A program made the translations under genes and the position numbers. Below are positions 26,101-34,083 of a stretch of 64,000 nt of DNA, piece after piece; the stretch's first letter is position 1, and every line of letters starts with the position of its first letter. Below the pieces are notes generated by a model. That model was not told where the DNA came from and searched no databases. It saw only the letters and a list, made by a program, of their open reading frames with translations. This DNA comes from Cloacibacterium rupense. GTDB taxonomy: Bacteria; Bacteroidota; Bacteroidia; Flavobacteriales; Weeksellaceae. The stretch is from contig NZ_BMLV01000002.1 of NCBI RefSeq assembly GCF_014645495.1, positions 726,082 through 790,081 of the forward strand, written 5' to 3'.

Positions 26101-26999
26101 ATATTTCTAGGGTGATATTTTAAAATCACATCGTGCAACTCTTCTGTTTTTAAATGGGTGTAAATTTCTGTGGTAGTAATGCTAGAATGACCAAGCATTT
26201 CTTGTATAAAACGTAAATCTGCACCATTCTGAAGTAAATGAGTTGCAAAGGAATGACGGAATGTATGCGGAGAAATGTTTTTTCTAATTCCAGCTTTTTC
26301 GGCCAATTCTTTGATGATAATAAAAACAATAACACGCGACATAGCAGAGCCTCTGCTGTTCAAAAATAGAATGTCTTCGTATTTTTTATTGATTTTATTA
26401 TTGATTCTTACATTTTCTATATAATTCTTGATTAGTTTAGAAGTGTATTTTGCCAAAGGTACAAATCTTATTTTTTTTCCTTTTCCTTCTACTTTGATAA
26501 ACCCTTCTTTGAAATTAATGTCAGATATTTTTAAGTCAATTAATTCAGAAACTCGAAGTCCACATCCGTATAAAACTTCAATCATGCATTGGTTTCTAAT
26601 TCCCAAGTCTGTGCTTATATCTATGCTTTTTGTGATTCTTTCAATGTCTTCTGTGCTTAGCGTGTCAGGCAAGTAGAGGCCTAATTTAGGGCCTTCTAGT
26701 AGAGTGGCGGGATTATCTTCTCTGATTTCTTCTTCTAATAAAAATTTAAAGAAAGATTTAATAGATGAGATCCATCTAGCTTGTGTTCTTTCACTGATTT
26801 TTTGTTTGGATTGTTGAACCAAATATTCCTGTAAGTCTTCATAACTTATAGTTTTTGGTTTAGCACTCTCTAAATTTTCTTCAGCATAAGTTTTAAATTT
26901 TCTAATGTCTCTGATGTACGCATCTAGAGTGTTGTCGGAGAAATTTCTTTCAAACTTCAAAAAGTTTGAGAAATTCTCAATCGTTTCATTCCATTCCAT
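26097..26999 (-). CDS. xerD: Site-specific tyrosine recombinase XerD
   Basis: A 300-residue tyrosine recombinase with a SAM-like N-terminal domain (ENFSNFLKFERNFSDNTLDA) and the catalytic set: Arg in LYGCGLRVSELIDL, Lys in GKGKKIRFVPL, His-x-x-Arg in HTFRHSFATHLL, His in MLGHSSITTTEIY, and the nucleophilic Tyr in EIYTHL. Length and N-terminus match Bacteroidota XerD, which resolves chromosome dimers at dif. No transposon or phage gene is nearby, so this is the housekeeping enzyme. No dif site was recognised in the window. Confidence 0.92.
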   Translation of the reverse strand: MEWNETIENFSNFLKFERNFSDNTLDAYIRDIRKFKTYAEENLESAKPKTISYEDLQEYLVQQSKQKISERTQARWISSIKSFFKFLLEEEIREDNPATLLEGPKLGLYLPDTLSTEDIERITKSIDISTDLGIRNQCMIEVLYGCGLRVSELIDLKISDINFKEGFIKVEGKGKKIRFVPLAKYTSKLIKNYIENVRINNKINKKYEDILFLNSRGSAMSRVIVFIIIKELAEKAGIRKNISPHTFRHSFATHLLQNGADLRFIQEMLGHSSITTTEIYTHLKTEELHDVILKYHPRNI

Positions 27000-27000
27000 T

Positions 27001-27061
27001 TGTGTTTTTCTTCTTTTTTAATTGTGTTTTTCGAATAATACTAGTTTTTTAATGTGTTTTT
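27001..27061. promoter_or_regulatory. Three TGTGTTTTT repeats upstream of xerD
   Basis: TGTGTTTTT occurs at 27001-27009, 27023-27031 and 27053-27061 in the same orientation, in the 76-base gap between xerD and the dCMP deaminase gene. This may be a regulatory site or simple AT-rich repetition. Confidence 0.25.
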
Positions 27062-27075
27062 AGATTTAGTTTATT

Positions 27076-27495
27076 TTATAAAAAGTTTTGTTCTATTTGT
27101 AAAATTTCTACATTTGATTGTTGTAAAAAATTTAACCCTTCCTCATCAGAGTATTTATCTATAAATACTAATCTTTTGATACCCGCTTGTAAAATGAGTT
27201 TACTGCATTCTTTGCAGGGTGATAGTGTTAGGTACAAAGTTGCTCCTTTTGCAGATTGCGTACTTGCAGCTAATTTTAAAATAGCATTGGCTTCGGCGTG
27301 TAATACGTACCAATGGGTTTTTCCTTCTTCGTCTTCGCAGCAATTTTCTGCTCCAGATGGCGTGCCATTGTAGCCATCAGAAATAATCATTCTGTCTTTT
27401 ACTATAAGTGCGCCAACTTGTTTTCTTTGACAATAAGAGAGTTTTGCCCATTCTTTTGCCATCTTCAAATATGCGATATCAAATTTATTATGCAT
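27076..27495 (-). CDS. dCMP deaminase family protein (CMP/dCMP zinc-binding)
   Basis: Zinc-dependent deaminase domain with the catalytic HAE motif in YVLHAEANAILKLA and the zinc cysteines in TLSPCKECSKLILQAG. The family deaminates dCMP to dUMP to feed thymidylate synthesis; the competence protein ComEB has the same fold. An additional internal insert, GAENCCEDEEGKTHW, is usual in this subgroup. ATG at 27495 (MHNKFDIAYLKMA) fits family alignments; the in-frame ATG at 27513 would add six residues. Confidence 0.88.
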   Translation of the reverse strand: MHNKFDIAYLKMAKEWAKLSYCQRKQVGALIVKDRMIISDGYNGTPSGAENCCEDEEGKTHWYVLHAEANAILKLAASTQSAKGATLYLTLSPCKECSKLILQAGIKRLVFIDKYSDEEGLNFLQQSNVEILQIEQNFL

Positions 27496-27541
27496 AATAT
27501 TATATGAATGCAAAAATCGTGCTAAAGCCTGATTTTTTTTG

Positions 27542-28309
27542 TTAAAAATTAGGTTTTCTTTTGTTTATAAATGCTGATACCCCTTCTTTTTTATCATCAG
27601 TCTCAAAAAGTTCTGCGAAAGATTTTATCTCTATTTCATAACCGTTTTGATTATCAGATGCATTAACTGCTGCAATAGCTTTGGAGATTCCTTGTGGAGA
27701 ATTTTTAGAGATTATAGAGGCGAGTTCTATTGTTTTTGGTAGAAGATTTTCTATTGGATAAACTTCGTTTACTAAGCCAATTTCTTTAGCTTTTTCTGCG
27801 CTAATCATTTTAGCAGAGAATATCATTTCATTTGCAATCCCTTTCCCTACTAATTTTGGTAAGCGCTGAGTTCCGCCGTATCCTGGGATTAAGCCCAAAG
27901 TAACCTCTGGCAAACCTAACTTGGCATTTTCTGAAGCATACCTTATGTGGCAAGACATTGCAAGTTCTAAACCGCCACCTAGTGCAAAGCCGTTTACAGC
28001 TGCAATAACTGGTTTTTTCAGGTTTTCAATTTTGTTAAAAAGCAAGTTTTGACCATTTCTCGCTAGTTGTTCGGCTTCATTTTGGCCAAAATCTGAAAAT
28101 TCTTTGATGTCAGCACCAGCAACAAAAGATTTTTGTCCACTACCTGTGATGATGATTACTCTACAATCTGTATCATTTTCTATGAGGTCTAACGCTGAAC
28201 TGAGCTCAGAAATTGTTGCGCCATTTAGTGCATTAAGACTTTCGGGTCTATTGATGGTGATGATGCTTATTTTTTCTTGTCTTTCAAGAATGATGTTTTC
28301 AAAAGTCAT
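27542..28309 (-). CDS. Enoyl-CoA hydratase/isomerase family protein
   Basis: Crotonase-fold protein of 255 residues. Oxyanion-hole segments are FVAGADIKEFSDFG and AAVNGFALGGGLELAMSCHI. The catalytic Glu region is in KLGLPEVTLGLIPGYGGTQRL, where both typical glutamates (GGGLE and LPE) are kept, so true hydratase activity (adding water to 2-enoyl-CoA in fatty acid oxidation) is plausible. No other beta-oxidation gene is adjacent. Confidence 0.9.
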   Translation of the reverse strand: MTFENIILERQEKISIITINRPESLNALNGATISELSSALDLIENDTDCRVIIITGSGQKSFVAGADIKEFSDFGQNEAEQLARNGQNLLFNKIENLKKPVIAAVNGFALGGGLELAMSCHIRYASENAKLGLPEVTLGLIPGYGGTQRLPKLVGKGIANEMIFSAKMISAEKAKEIGLVNEVYPIENLLPKTIELASIISKNSPQGISKAIAAVNASDNQNGYEIEIKSFAELFETDDKKEGVSAFINKRKPNF

Positions 28310-28343
28310 ATTATGTTAAGTTTTTTGTTTTTAAACTTGTTTT

Positions 28344-28373
28344 AAAAAAAACCAAGCAAATACTGCTTGGTTT
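28344..28373 (-). terminator. Terminator after katA
   Basis: AAACCAAGCA (28349-28358) pairs with TGCTTGGTTT (28364-28373); the minus strand then reads a T run. Confidence 0.85.
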
Positions 28374-28397
28374 GTATCCAATAAATAGAATAGCACT

Positions 28398-29882
28398 TTA
28401 TTTAGTATGTTTCATTACATTGTCGTCTATTTTTACACTAAGTCCAGAGGCTACTCTCATCCCCAGCTCTACATTTGCTCTGAAGAAATGACACAGTTGA
28501 CGGTTGATTATTAGATCTTTGTTTGGTCCGTCTATTTTATTCATGTGTCCTATGATGTTATTCACAAGATTAGTTCTTTCTTCTGTGTTCATAGCTTTAG
28601 TGTAAAGTAATCCAGGTTGTGTGTAGTGGTCATTATCATCCTCGTTTCTATCGAAGTGAGCGACAAAGTTGCTGTCTAAATCTTCTTCGAATTTTTTGTA
28701 AGAAGCGTCTGGTTTTATATCGTCAAAACTATTAGGGTAATAATTAGGCGCGTCTTCATAATTTTTAGCATTTGCCATGTAACCATCTCTTTGATAGTTG
28801 TTTACTTGGAAAGGGCAACGGTTAACTTCTAGTTGATGTGCATTTACGCCCAATCTGTATCGGTGCGCATCCGGATAAGAAAATAACCTGCCTTGAAGCA
28901 TTTTATCTGGTGAAAAACTAATGCCATCTATTAGATTGCTCGGTGAAAATGCAGATTGTTCTACATGGGCAAAATAATTTCTAGGAATTTCATTAAGTTC
29001 CATTTCGCCAACTTCTATCAAAGGAAATTCGCTTTGAAACCAAACTTTGGTAATGTCAAAGGGGTTCCACTTGAATTCTCTAGCTTGTTCCTCCGTCATT
29101 ACTTGGATGTACATCGTCCATTTAGGGAAGTCTCCTTTTTCTATGGCGTTACATAGGTCTTCTTGTGCGAAATCAGGGTTTTCTCCACTCATTTTTATAG
29201 CTTCGGCATCTGTGAAGTTTTTGATTCCCTGTTTTGTTTTTAGATGAAATTTCACCCAAACTCTCTCGTTTTTAGCATTTATCATAGAGAAAGTATGAGA
29301 GCCAAAACCATGCATGTGTCTGTAGCCAAATGGTGTGCCTCTATCGCTCATCAAAATGAGAACTTGATGAAGGCTTTCTGGATTTAAGCTCCAAAAATCC
29401 CACATCATGGTATGAGATTTTAGGTTAGTTTTTGGATGTCTTTTTTGAGTATGGATGAAATCTGGGAATTTTTTGGCATCTTTTATAAAGAAAACAGGCG
29501 TATTATTGCCCACCAAATCCCAATTTCCGTCTTCGGTATAAAACTTCAGAGCAAAACCTCTTGGGTCTCTAGCGGTGTCTGCGCTTCCTTTTTCTCCTCC
29601 TACAGTAGAAAATCGGGCAAACATCTTGCAAGTATTTCCGATTTTAGAAAACAATTTTGCTCTTGTGTATTTTGTGATGTCATTGGTAATTGTAAATTTT
29701 CCATAAGCACCAGTTCCTTTAGCATGAACTACTCTCTCTGGAATTCTTTCTCTAACAAAATGCGCCAAGTTTTCTTGAAGGATGAAATCTTGAAGAAGTA
29801 CAGGTCCTCTAGCACCTACAGTTTGAGAATCTTGATGCTCAAAATAGGGTATTCCTGATGAATTGGTTAGTTTTTTGCTCAT
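28398..29882 (-). CDS. katA: Haem catalase
   Basis: Monofunctional haem catalase of 494 residues, the small-subunit size. The distal His is in ERVVHAKGTGAYG (about residue 54), the distal Asn region is in RDPRGFALKFYTEDGNWDLV, and the proximal Tyr haem ligand is in RLFSYPDAHRYRLG. It breaks down hydrogen peroxide. It is divergent from an OxyR-type regulator with conserved redox cysteines, with 186 bases between the two start codons, which strongly suggests peroxide induction. Confidence 0.96.
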   Translation of the reverse strand: MSKKLTNSSGIPYFEHQDSQTVGARGPVLLQDFILQENLAHFVRERIPERVVHAKGTGAYGKFTITNDITKYTRAKLFSKIGNTCKMFARFSTVGGEKGSADTARDPRGFALKFYTEDGNWDLVGNNTPVFFIKDAKKFPDFIHTQKRHPKTNLKSHTMMWDFWSLNPESLHQVLILMSDRGTPFGYRHMHGFGSHTFSMINAKNERVWVKFHLKTKQGIKNFTDAEAIKMSGENPDFAQEDLCNAIEKGDFPKWTMYIQVMTEEQAREFKWNPFDITKVWFQSEFPLIEVGEMELNEIPRNYFAHVEQSAFSPSNLIDGISFSPDKMLQGRLFSYPDAHRYRLGVNAHQLEVNRCPFQVNNYQRDGYMANAKNYEDAPNYYPNSFDDIKPDASYKKFEEDLDSNFVAHFDRNEDDNDHYTQPGLLYTKAMNTEERTNLVNNIIGHMNKIDGPNKDLIINRQLCHFFRANVELGMRVASGLSVKIDDNVMKHTK

Positions 29883-30003
29883 TTTTACTGATCAATTTTT
29901 TATGAAAAATCAAATGATAAAATTAAGAGGAATAAATTAGAATTCAAAGAATAATTAATGAATTAAATCAATTAGTTTTTACAAATAAAATCTTAACATA
30001 AAT

Positions 30004-30022
30004 AAACTAATAAAATTAGTTT
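30004..30022. promoter_or_regulatory. Palindrome in the katA-oxyR gap (candidate OxyR operator)
   Basis: AAACTAAT, three bases, ATTAGTTT is a perfect palindrome; a further ATTAGTTT half-site lies at 29971-29978. It covers the -33 region of oxyR. LysR-type regulators bind such dyads, but this is not a match to the E. coli OxyR consensus. Confidence 0.4.
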
Positions 30023-30039
30023 AATTCGTGGTTCTTCTC

Positions 30040-30047
30040 TATATTTG
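30040..30047 (+). promoter_or_regulatory. -7 box of oxyR
   Basis: TATATTTG matches TAnnTTTG and lies 21 bases before the ATG at 30069. The -33 position is taken by the palindrome, not by TTTG. Confidence 0.5.
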
Positions 30048-30068
30048 TAATAGAAATTATACATATTT

Positions 30069-31022
30069 ATGAATATTCAACAACTAGAATATCTAATAGC
30101 AGTAGATAAATATAAGCATTTTGGTAAAGCTGCACAAGCGTGTTTTATAACACAGCCTACTTTAAGTGCTATGATACAGAAGTTTGAGGATGAAATGGAG
30201 GTTAAAATTTTTGACAGAACCACTCATCCTATCAGAACTACAGATATCGGAGCGCAAATTATAGAGCAAGCAAGAGTGGTAGTAGATTCTGTGATGGAAC
30301 TTAAAAATAAAGCGAGCATTCTAAACAATGTTTTGGCTGGTAAAATTAATTTAGGAATTATTCCTACAGTTTCTAGTTTCATTCTTCCGGTAGAAATTTT
30401 TGAGTTTTTATCCAATAATCCAAAAATTGAATTGAATGTGAAAGAAATGACCACGGAAAATGTCATCAAAGCATTAAAGTCAGGAGAGTTAGATGCGGGA
30501 ATTATTTCTACCCCATACGCAGAGGCGGATGAGTTTTTTGCAGATTTCCTTTTCAATGAAGAATTAATGGTCTATTCTGCACAAAAAATAGCAAAAGATA
30601 ATGACGATGAGTTTATAATGCCTAGTGACGTAGATGTAAACAAAGTATGGTTATTAGAAGAAGGCAACTGTCTTAGAACGCAGTTTGAGAATATATGCCA
30701 TCTCAAAGAAAATTCATTAAAGCCTAAAAATCTAGATTTTATGGCTTCTAATATCAATACACTTATTCACATGGTAGATAAAATTGGTGGACTTACCGTT
30801 TTGCCAGAATTGGCAGTGTCACAGCTCTCGGATGATCAAAAGGATAAAATACATCATTTCAAAAAACCATTTCCTTATAGAGAAATCAGTTTAATTTATT
30901 ATAAACCTACCTACAAGCAAAAGATTTTAGATGAATTGGTAGGTTCTATTAGAAAATCAATGGCTAATAAATTGAATTATAACGAACAGCCTCAGGATTT
31001 TGTAATGATAAGCCCACAATAA
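30069..31022 (+). CDS. oxyR: OxyR-type LysR family hydrogen-peroxide regulator
   Basis: N-terminal LysR helix-turn-helix (MNIQQLEYLIAVDKYKHFGK, then TQPTLSAMIQKFE) and a C-terminal effector domain. The segment EEGNCLRTQFENICHLKE has two cysteines nine positions apart (about C201 and C210), matching the redox pair C199 and C208 of E. coli OxyR that forms the activating disulfide. It is divergent from katA, its likely target. The length of 317 residues is normal for the family. A terminator follows. Confidence 0.93.
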   Translation: MNIQQLEYLIAVDKYKHFGKAAQACFITQPTLSAMIQKFEDEMEVKIFDRTTHPIRTTDIGAQIIEQARVVVDSVMELKNKASILNNVLAGKINLGIIPTVSSFILPVEIFEFLSNNPKIELNVKEMTTENVIKALKSGELDAGIISTPYAEADEFFADFLFNEELMVYSAQKIAKDNDDEFIMPSDVDVNKVWLLEEGNCLRTQFENICHLKENSLKPKNLDFMASNINTLIHMVDKIGGLTVLPELAVSQLSDDQKDKIHHFKKPFPYREISLIYYKPTYKQKILDELVGSIRKSMANKLNYNEQPQDFVMISPQ

Positions 31023-31026
31023 TCAC

Positions 31027-31056
31027 AAGCTCTGCTAAATTTGCAGAGCTTTTTTC
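31027..31056 (+). terminator. Terminator after oxyR
   Basis: AAGCTCTGC (31027-31035) pairs with GCAGAGCTT (31043-31051), followed by T5. Confidence 0.9.
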
Positions 31057-31064
31057 ATAACTAT

Positions 31065-31095
31065 TTTGAAATTAGAAAAATACTCTGTAATTTTG
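31065..31095 (+). promoter_or_regulatory. Promoter of the metK leader
   Basis: TTTG (31065-31068), exactly 19 bases, TAATTTTG (31088-31095): an ideal Bacteroidota promoter. The predicted start, near 31102, is immediately before the riboswitch. Confidence 0.7.
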
Positions 31096-31103
31096 CAACT
31101 CAA

Positions 31104-31158
31104 ATTTCAGAGGAAAAATTTGGACTGATTGCAACCTCAATAAAAAATGCTAAAACAG
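31104..31158 (+). ncRNA. SAM-II riboswitch
   Basis: The compact pseudoknot pattern of SAM-II is present: P1 5' strand GAGG (31110-31113), the AT-rich loop AAAAATTTGG then ACTG, the conserved ATTGCAA (31128-31134), P1 3' strand CCTC (31135-31138), and the conserved A-rich strand AATAAAAAATGCTAAAACAG whose final CAG (31156-31158) can pair with CTG (31125-31127). The order matches SAM-II aptamers (ATTGCA ... GCTAAA). It precedes metK, so S-adenosylmethionine probably represses its own synthesis. The aptamer ends 85 bases before the start codon, further than in classical SAM-II leaders. Confidence 0.87.
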
Positions 31159-31243
31159 ATAATTTCTTTTTAGTTCTTGGTGGCTTTCTTTATCTTTTTT
31201 TCTGCTGAATAATATTAATCTTAATTATTGAAAAAAGAAGAAT

Positions 31244-32524
31244 ATGCCTTATTTATTCACATCTGAATCCGTTTCAGAAGGACATCCAGACAAAGTAGCA
31301 GACCAGATTTCTGATGCGCTAATCGATAATTTTTTAGCTTATGATAAAACGTCTAAAGTAGCCTGCGAAACTTTAGTAACTACTGGTCAAGTGGTTTTGG
31401 CAGGTGAAGTAAAGTCAGAAGCTTATCTAGACGTGCAAAGTATTGCTAGAGAAGTAATCAATGGGATTGGTTACACCAAAGGAGAATACATGTTTAATGG
31501 CGATTCTTGTGGCGTGATTTCAGCTATCCATGAACAGTCTCCAGATATTAACCAAGGTGTAGACAGAGTTTCTGGTGAAGCAGATTTTGAAACCAAGGCT
31601 AATGCACAAGGTGCAGGAGATCAAGGAATGATGTTTGGTTATGCAACCAATGAAACTGATAATTATATGCCACTTGCTTTAGATTTAGCTCATTCTATTC
31701 TTAGAGAATTGTCTGCCATCAGAAGAGAAGGTAAAGAAATTACTTATCTTCGCCCAGATGCTAAATCTCAGGTTACTATAGAATATTCTGATGATCATAA
31801 ACCACAGAGAATTGATGCAATTGTAGTTTCTACTCAGCACGATGATTTTGCAGAAGATGAAGAAATGCTTGCAAAAATCAGAAAAGATATTGTAGAAATT
31901 CTTATCCCTAGAGTAGTTGCTCAACAAAAACCAGAAATTCAAGCATTATTTAATGACCAAATTAAATACCATATCAACCCAACTGGTAAATTTGTAATTG
32001 GTGGGCCTCATGGTGATACGGGTCTTACAGGAAGAAAAATTATTGTAGATACTTACGGTGGTAAAGGTGCTCACGGTGGTGGTGCTTTCTCAGGTAAAGA
32101 CCCGTCTAAAGTAGACAGAAGTGCTGCTTATGCTACCAGACATATTGCTAAAAACCTAGTTGCAGCAGGTGTAGCAGATGAAGTTTTGGTGCAAGTTTCT
32201 TATGCGATTGGTGTAGCAGAACCTTGTGGTTTATTCATTAACACTTATGGAACTTCTAAAGTACAGATTAATGATGGCGAATTAGCCAAAAAAGTTCAAG
32301 AATTATTTGACCTAAGACCTTATGCAATTGAGCAAAATTTGAAATTAAGAAACCCAATTTATCAAGAGACTGCAGCTTACGGACACATGGGAAGAGATTA
32401 CTATGTAGCAAGTAAAACTTTTAATAAAGGACAAAAGAACGAACTTACTCTAGACAATCTAGAGTTTTTTACTTGGGAAAAACTAGACCGAGTAGAAGAT
32501 GTGAAAAAAGCTTTTGGATTATAA
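31244..32524 (+). CDS. metK: S-adenosylmethionine synthetase (MetK)
   Basis: Makes S-adenosylmethionine from methionine and ATP. The protein starts with the family signature [20 protein letters not shown] and carries the hexapeptide-type motif [12 protein letters not shown], the phosphate-binding [14 protein letters not shown] and the flexible-loop motif [19 protein letters not shown]. At 426 residues it is full length, slightly longer than the E. coli enzyme. It stands alone behind a SAM-II riboswitch. Confidence 0.97.
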   Translation: MPYLFTSESVSEGHPDKVADQISDALIDNFLAYDKTSKVACETLVTTGQVVLAGEVKSEAYLDVQSIAREVINGIGYTKGEYMFNGDSCGVISAIHEQSPDINQGVDRVSGEADFETKANAQGAGDQGMMFGYATNETDNYMPLALDLAHSILRELSAIRREGKEITYLRPDAKSQVTIEYSDDHKPQRIDAIVVSTQHDDFAEDEEMLAKIRKDIVEILIPRVVAQQKPEIQALFNDQIKYHINPTGKFVIGGPHGDTGLTGRKIIVDTYGGKGAHGGGAFSGKDPSKVDRSAAYATRHIAKNLVAAGVADEVLVQVSYAIGVAEPCGLFINTYGTSKVQINDGELAKKVQELFDLRPYAIEQNLKLRNPIYQETAAYGHMGRDYYVASKTFNKGQKNELTLDNLEFFTWEKLDRVEDVKKAFGL

Positions 32525-32548
32525 GAGTTCATTAAATTTATAGCAGAT

Positions 32549-32581
32549 AAACCGTTCATTTATGAGCGGTTTTCTTATTTT
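32549..32581 (+). terminator. Terminator after metK
   Basis: AAACCGTTCA (32549-32558) and TGAGCGGTTT (32563-32572), with one T-G internal pair position, followed by a T-rich tail. Confidence 0.8.
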
Positions 32582-32597
32582 TACACAAAAATTTAAG

Positions 32598-33074
32598 ATG
32601 AATTTCAAAAAATATATATTATTCTATTTCCTGATTGTGTTTTCTAGTTTTTCTAAAGCTCAGATTACTACACATCCTACCATTTTTGCAGGATATCAAT
32701 ATCAAAATCAAAGTTTCGGAGAGTTGGGAGCAAGATTTATTTTCTTAAAAAAAGATGATGTAATATACAGACTTTCTGGTTCGGCTTTAGTGGGCTCTGT
32801 ACATCGTAAATTGATGGTTTTGCCAAAAATTCAGGGAGATGTGCTTTTAAATTTCAGTAAAAATGACGACATTAAACATTCTTATTATTTTCTTTTAGGA
32901 GCAGAAACTACCAATAAATATATAGCGCCAAAAGCAGGTGTTTCTCTTTTTGGGATTGTAGATTTTACTGGGGGTTATGCCATTAATTATGGTCATCAAT
33001 TACTTAATGGTAAGGAGCTAAAAGGGCTTAATTTTAATTTTAGCATTAATATTCCATTAGTAGTTTTAGAATAA
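32598..33074 (+). CDS. Exported protein of unknown function, beta-barrel-like
   Basis: A 158-residue protein with signal peptide MNFKKYILFYFLIVFSSFSK, followed by alternating polar/aromatic strands (FAGYQYQNQSFGELGARFIF, SYYFLLGAETT, VDFTGGYAINYGHQ, LNFNFSINIPLVV). The pattern suggests a small eight-strand outer-membrane barrel, but no family is recognised. The start at 32598 is preferred because it begins the signal peptide; an ATG at 32562 lies inside the metK terminator hairpin. Confidence 0.6.
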   Translation: MNFKKYILFYFLIVFSSFSKAQITTHPTIFAGYQYQNQSFGELGARFIFLKKDDVIYRLSGSALVGSVHRKLMVLPKIQGDVLLNFSKNDDIKHSYYFLLGAETTNKYIAPKAGVSLFGIVDFTGGYAINYGHQLLNGKELKGLNFNFSINIPLVVLE

Positions 33075-33120
33075 TTAAGAAAATAATATCAGTCATTTTA
33101 GTAAATTTCTGAAAATTTGT

Positions 33121-33150
33121 TTTGATATTGTTACAATTTTTATAAATTTG
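33121..33150 (+). promoter_or_regulatory. Promoter of the sigma factor gene
   Basis: TTTG (33121-33124), 18 bases, TAAATTTG (33143-33150). It leaves an unusually long leader of about 110 bases, which contains a hairpin AGAAAAC (33219-33225) / GTTTTCT (33240-33246) ending 20 bases before the ATG. Confidence 0.55.
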
Positions 33151-33265
33151 TCATTAATAACAGTAAACCATATACTATAGATCAAAATTTACTTCATTTA
33201 ATAAACCACTAAAAACCGAGAAAACTTGCTTAGCTGCTCGTTTTCTATTATAATGAAGTAAAGTT

Positions 33266-33862
33266 ATGGCTACTACACTACTTACAGACAGTTTACTCAT
33301 TGCTAAATACCAGCAAGGTGACGAAAGCGCCTTATCTGAATTAATTAGGAGAAATAAAAAAGAACTCTATTCATTCATTTTCTATAAAATAATGGATGAA
33401 GAATTAGCAAATGACCTCTTCCAAGATACTTTTGTGAAAATCATTATTTCCTTAAAAGAAGGAAGATATAATGATGATGGTAAATTTATACTTTGGGCAA
33501 AAAGAATTGCTCATAATCTAATCATTGACCATTTTAGACTAAAGAATAAATACGTAAAAATCTCTGAAACCACCTACGAAAATGATGAATTTTCCATATT
33601 CGATTTGTTGAGAGAAACCGAAGAAAACATAGAAGATAGATTGGTCACCAATCAGATTTATGAAGATTTAATGAAGATTACATTGTTTTTACCAGAGAAT
33701 CAACAAGAAGTGATTAGATTGCGTTTTTTTGATGGGTTAAGTTTCAAAGAAATTGCAGAGCAAACCAATACCAGTATTAATACCACATTAGGTAGAGTGC
33801 GCTATGCGCTAATTAATATGAGAAAAATAATGGAGGATCATCAAATAATTTTAACAAGGTAA
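33266..33862 (+). CDS. RNA polymerase sigma-70 family (ECF-type) factor
   Basis: A 198-residue sigma factor with region 2 (NKKELYSFIFYKIMDEELAN, DLFQDTFVKIIISL, FILWAKRIAHNLIIDHFR) and region 4 (LPENQQEVIRLRFFDGLSFK, EIAEQTNTSINTTLGRVRYA). It has no region 1 or 3, which is the ECF layout. No anti-sigma gene is next to it; instead a 44-codon ORF follows. Its long leader with a hairpin suggests post-transcriptional control (inference). Confidence 0.9.
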   Translation: MATTLLTDSLLIAKYQQGDESALSELIRRNKKELYSFIFYKIMDEELANDLFQDTFVKIIISLKEGRYNDDGKFILWAKRIAHNLIIDHFRLKNKYVKISETTYENDEFSIFDLLRETEENIEDRLVTNQIYEDLMKITLFLPENQQEVIRLRFFDGLSFKEIAEQTNTSINTTLGRVRYALINMRKIMEDHQIILTR

Positions 33863-33915
33863 TACAATAAATATTAGGCAGTTTCGTTATGTAAGTAAAC
33901 AACCAAATTAAGCCT

Positions 33916-34050
33916 ATGAAAAAAAATTACCCTCTTAAAAATCCGATTCTGATGCCCAAAAAATCTACTATTGATTTTTTATTGAGTTTTTCAAAATCCA
34001 TTGTAGTGATAAAGACAAATCATCAAAGATTTATAGTTTCTAAAAATTAA
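33916..34050 (+). CDS. Small basic 44-residue protein downstream of the sigma factor
   Basis: ATG 33916 opens a 44-codon frame (starts MKKNYPLKNPILMPKKST, includes IDFLLSFSKSIVVIKTNHQR, ends FIVSKN) that stops at 34050. It is 53 bases downstream of the sigma factor stop and on the same strand. The PKKSTIDFLLSFSKS-type segment recalls short hypothetical proteins that follow similar sigma factor genes in other flavobacteria (from memory, unverified). No function is known; a role with the sigma factor would be inference from position only. Confidence 0.55.
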   Translation: MKKNYPLKNPILMPKKSTIDFLLSFSKSIVVIKTNHQRFIVSKN

Positions 34051-34069
34051 ATTAAAAATTTATTTTACT

Positions 34070-34077
34070 TAAATTTG
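34070..34077 (+). promoter_or_regulatory. -7 box of the YjjG-like gene
   Basis: TAAATTTG matches TAnnTTTG and ends six bases before the ATG at 34084. It excludes the in-frame TTG at 34075 as the start. Confidence 0.5.
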
Positions 34078-34083
34078 TGCCCT

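Noticed and set aside
26097..26999. XerD as the integrase of a mobile island
   Set aside because: Sequence matches the housekeeping XerD, it is coupled to a Nudix gene, and no attachment site, transposase or phage gene is nearby.
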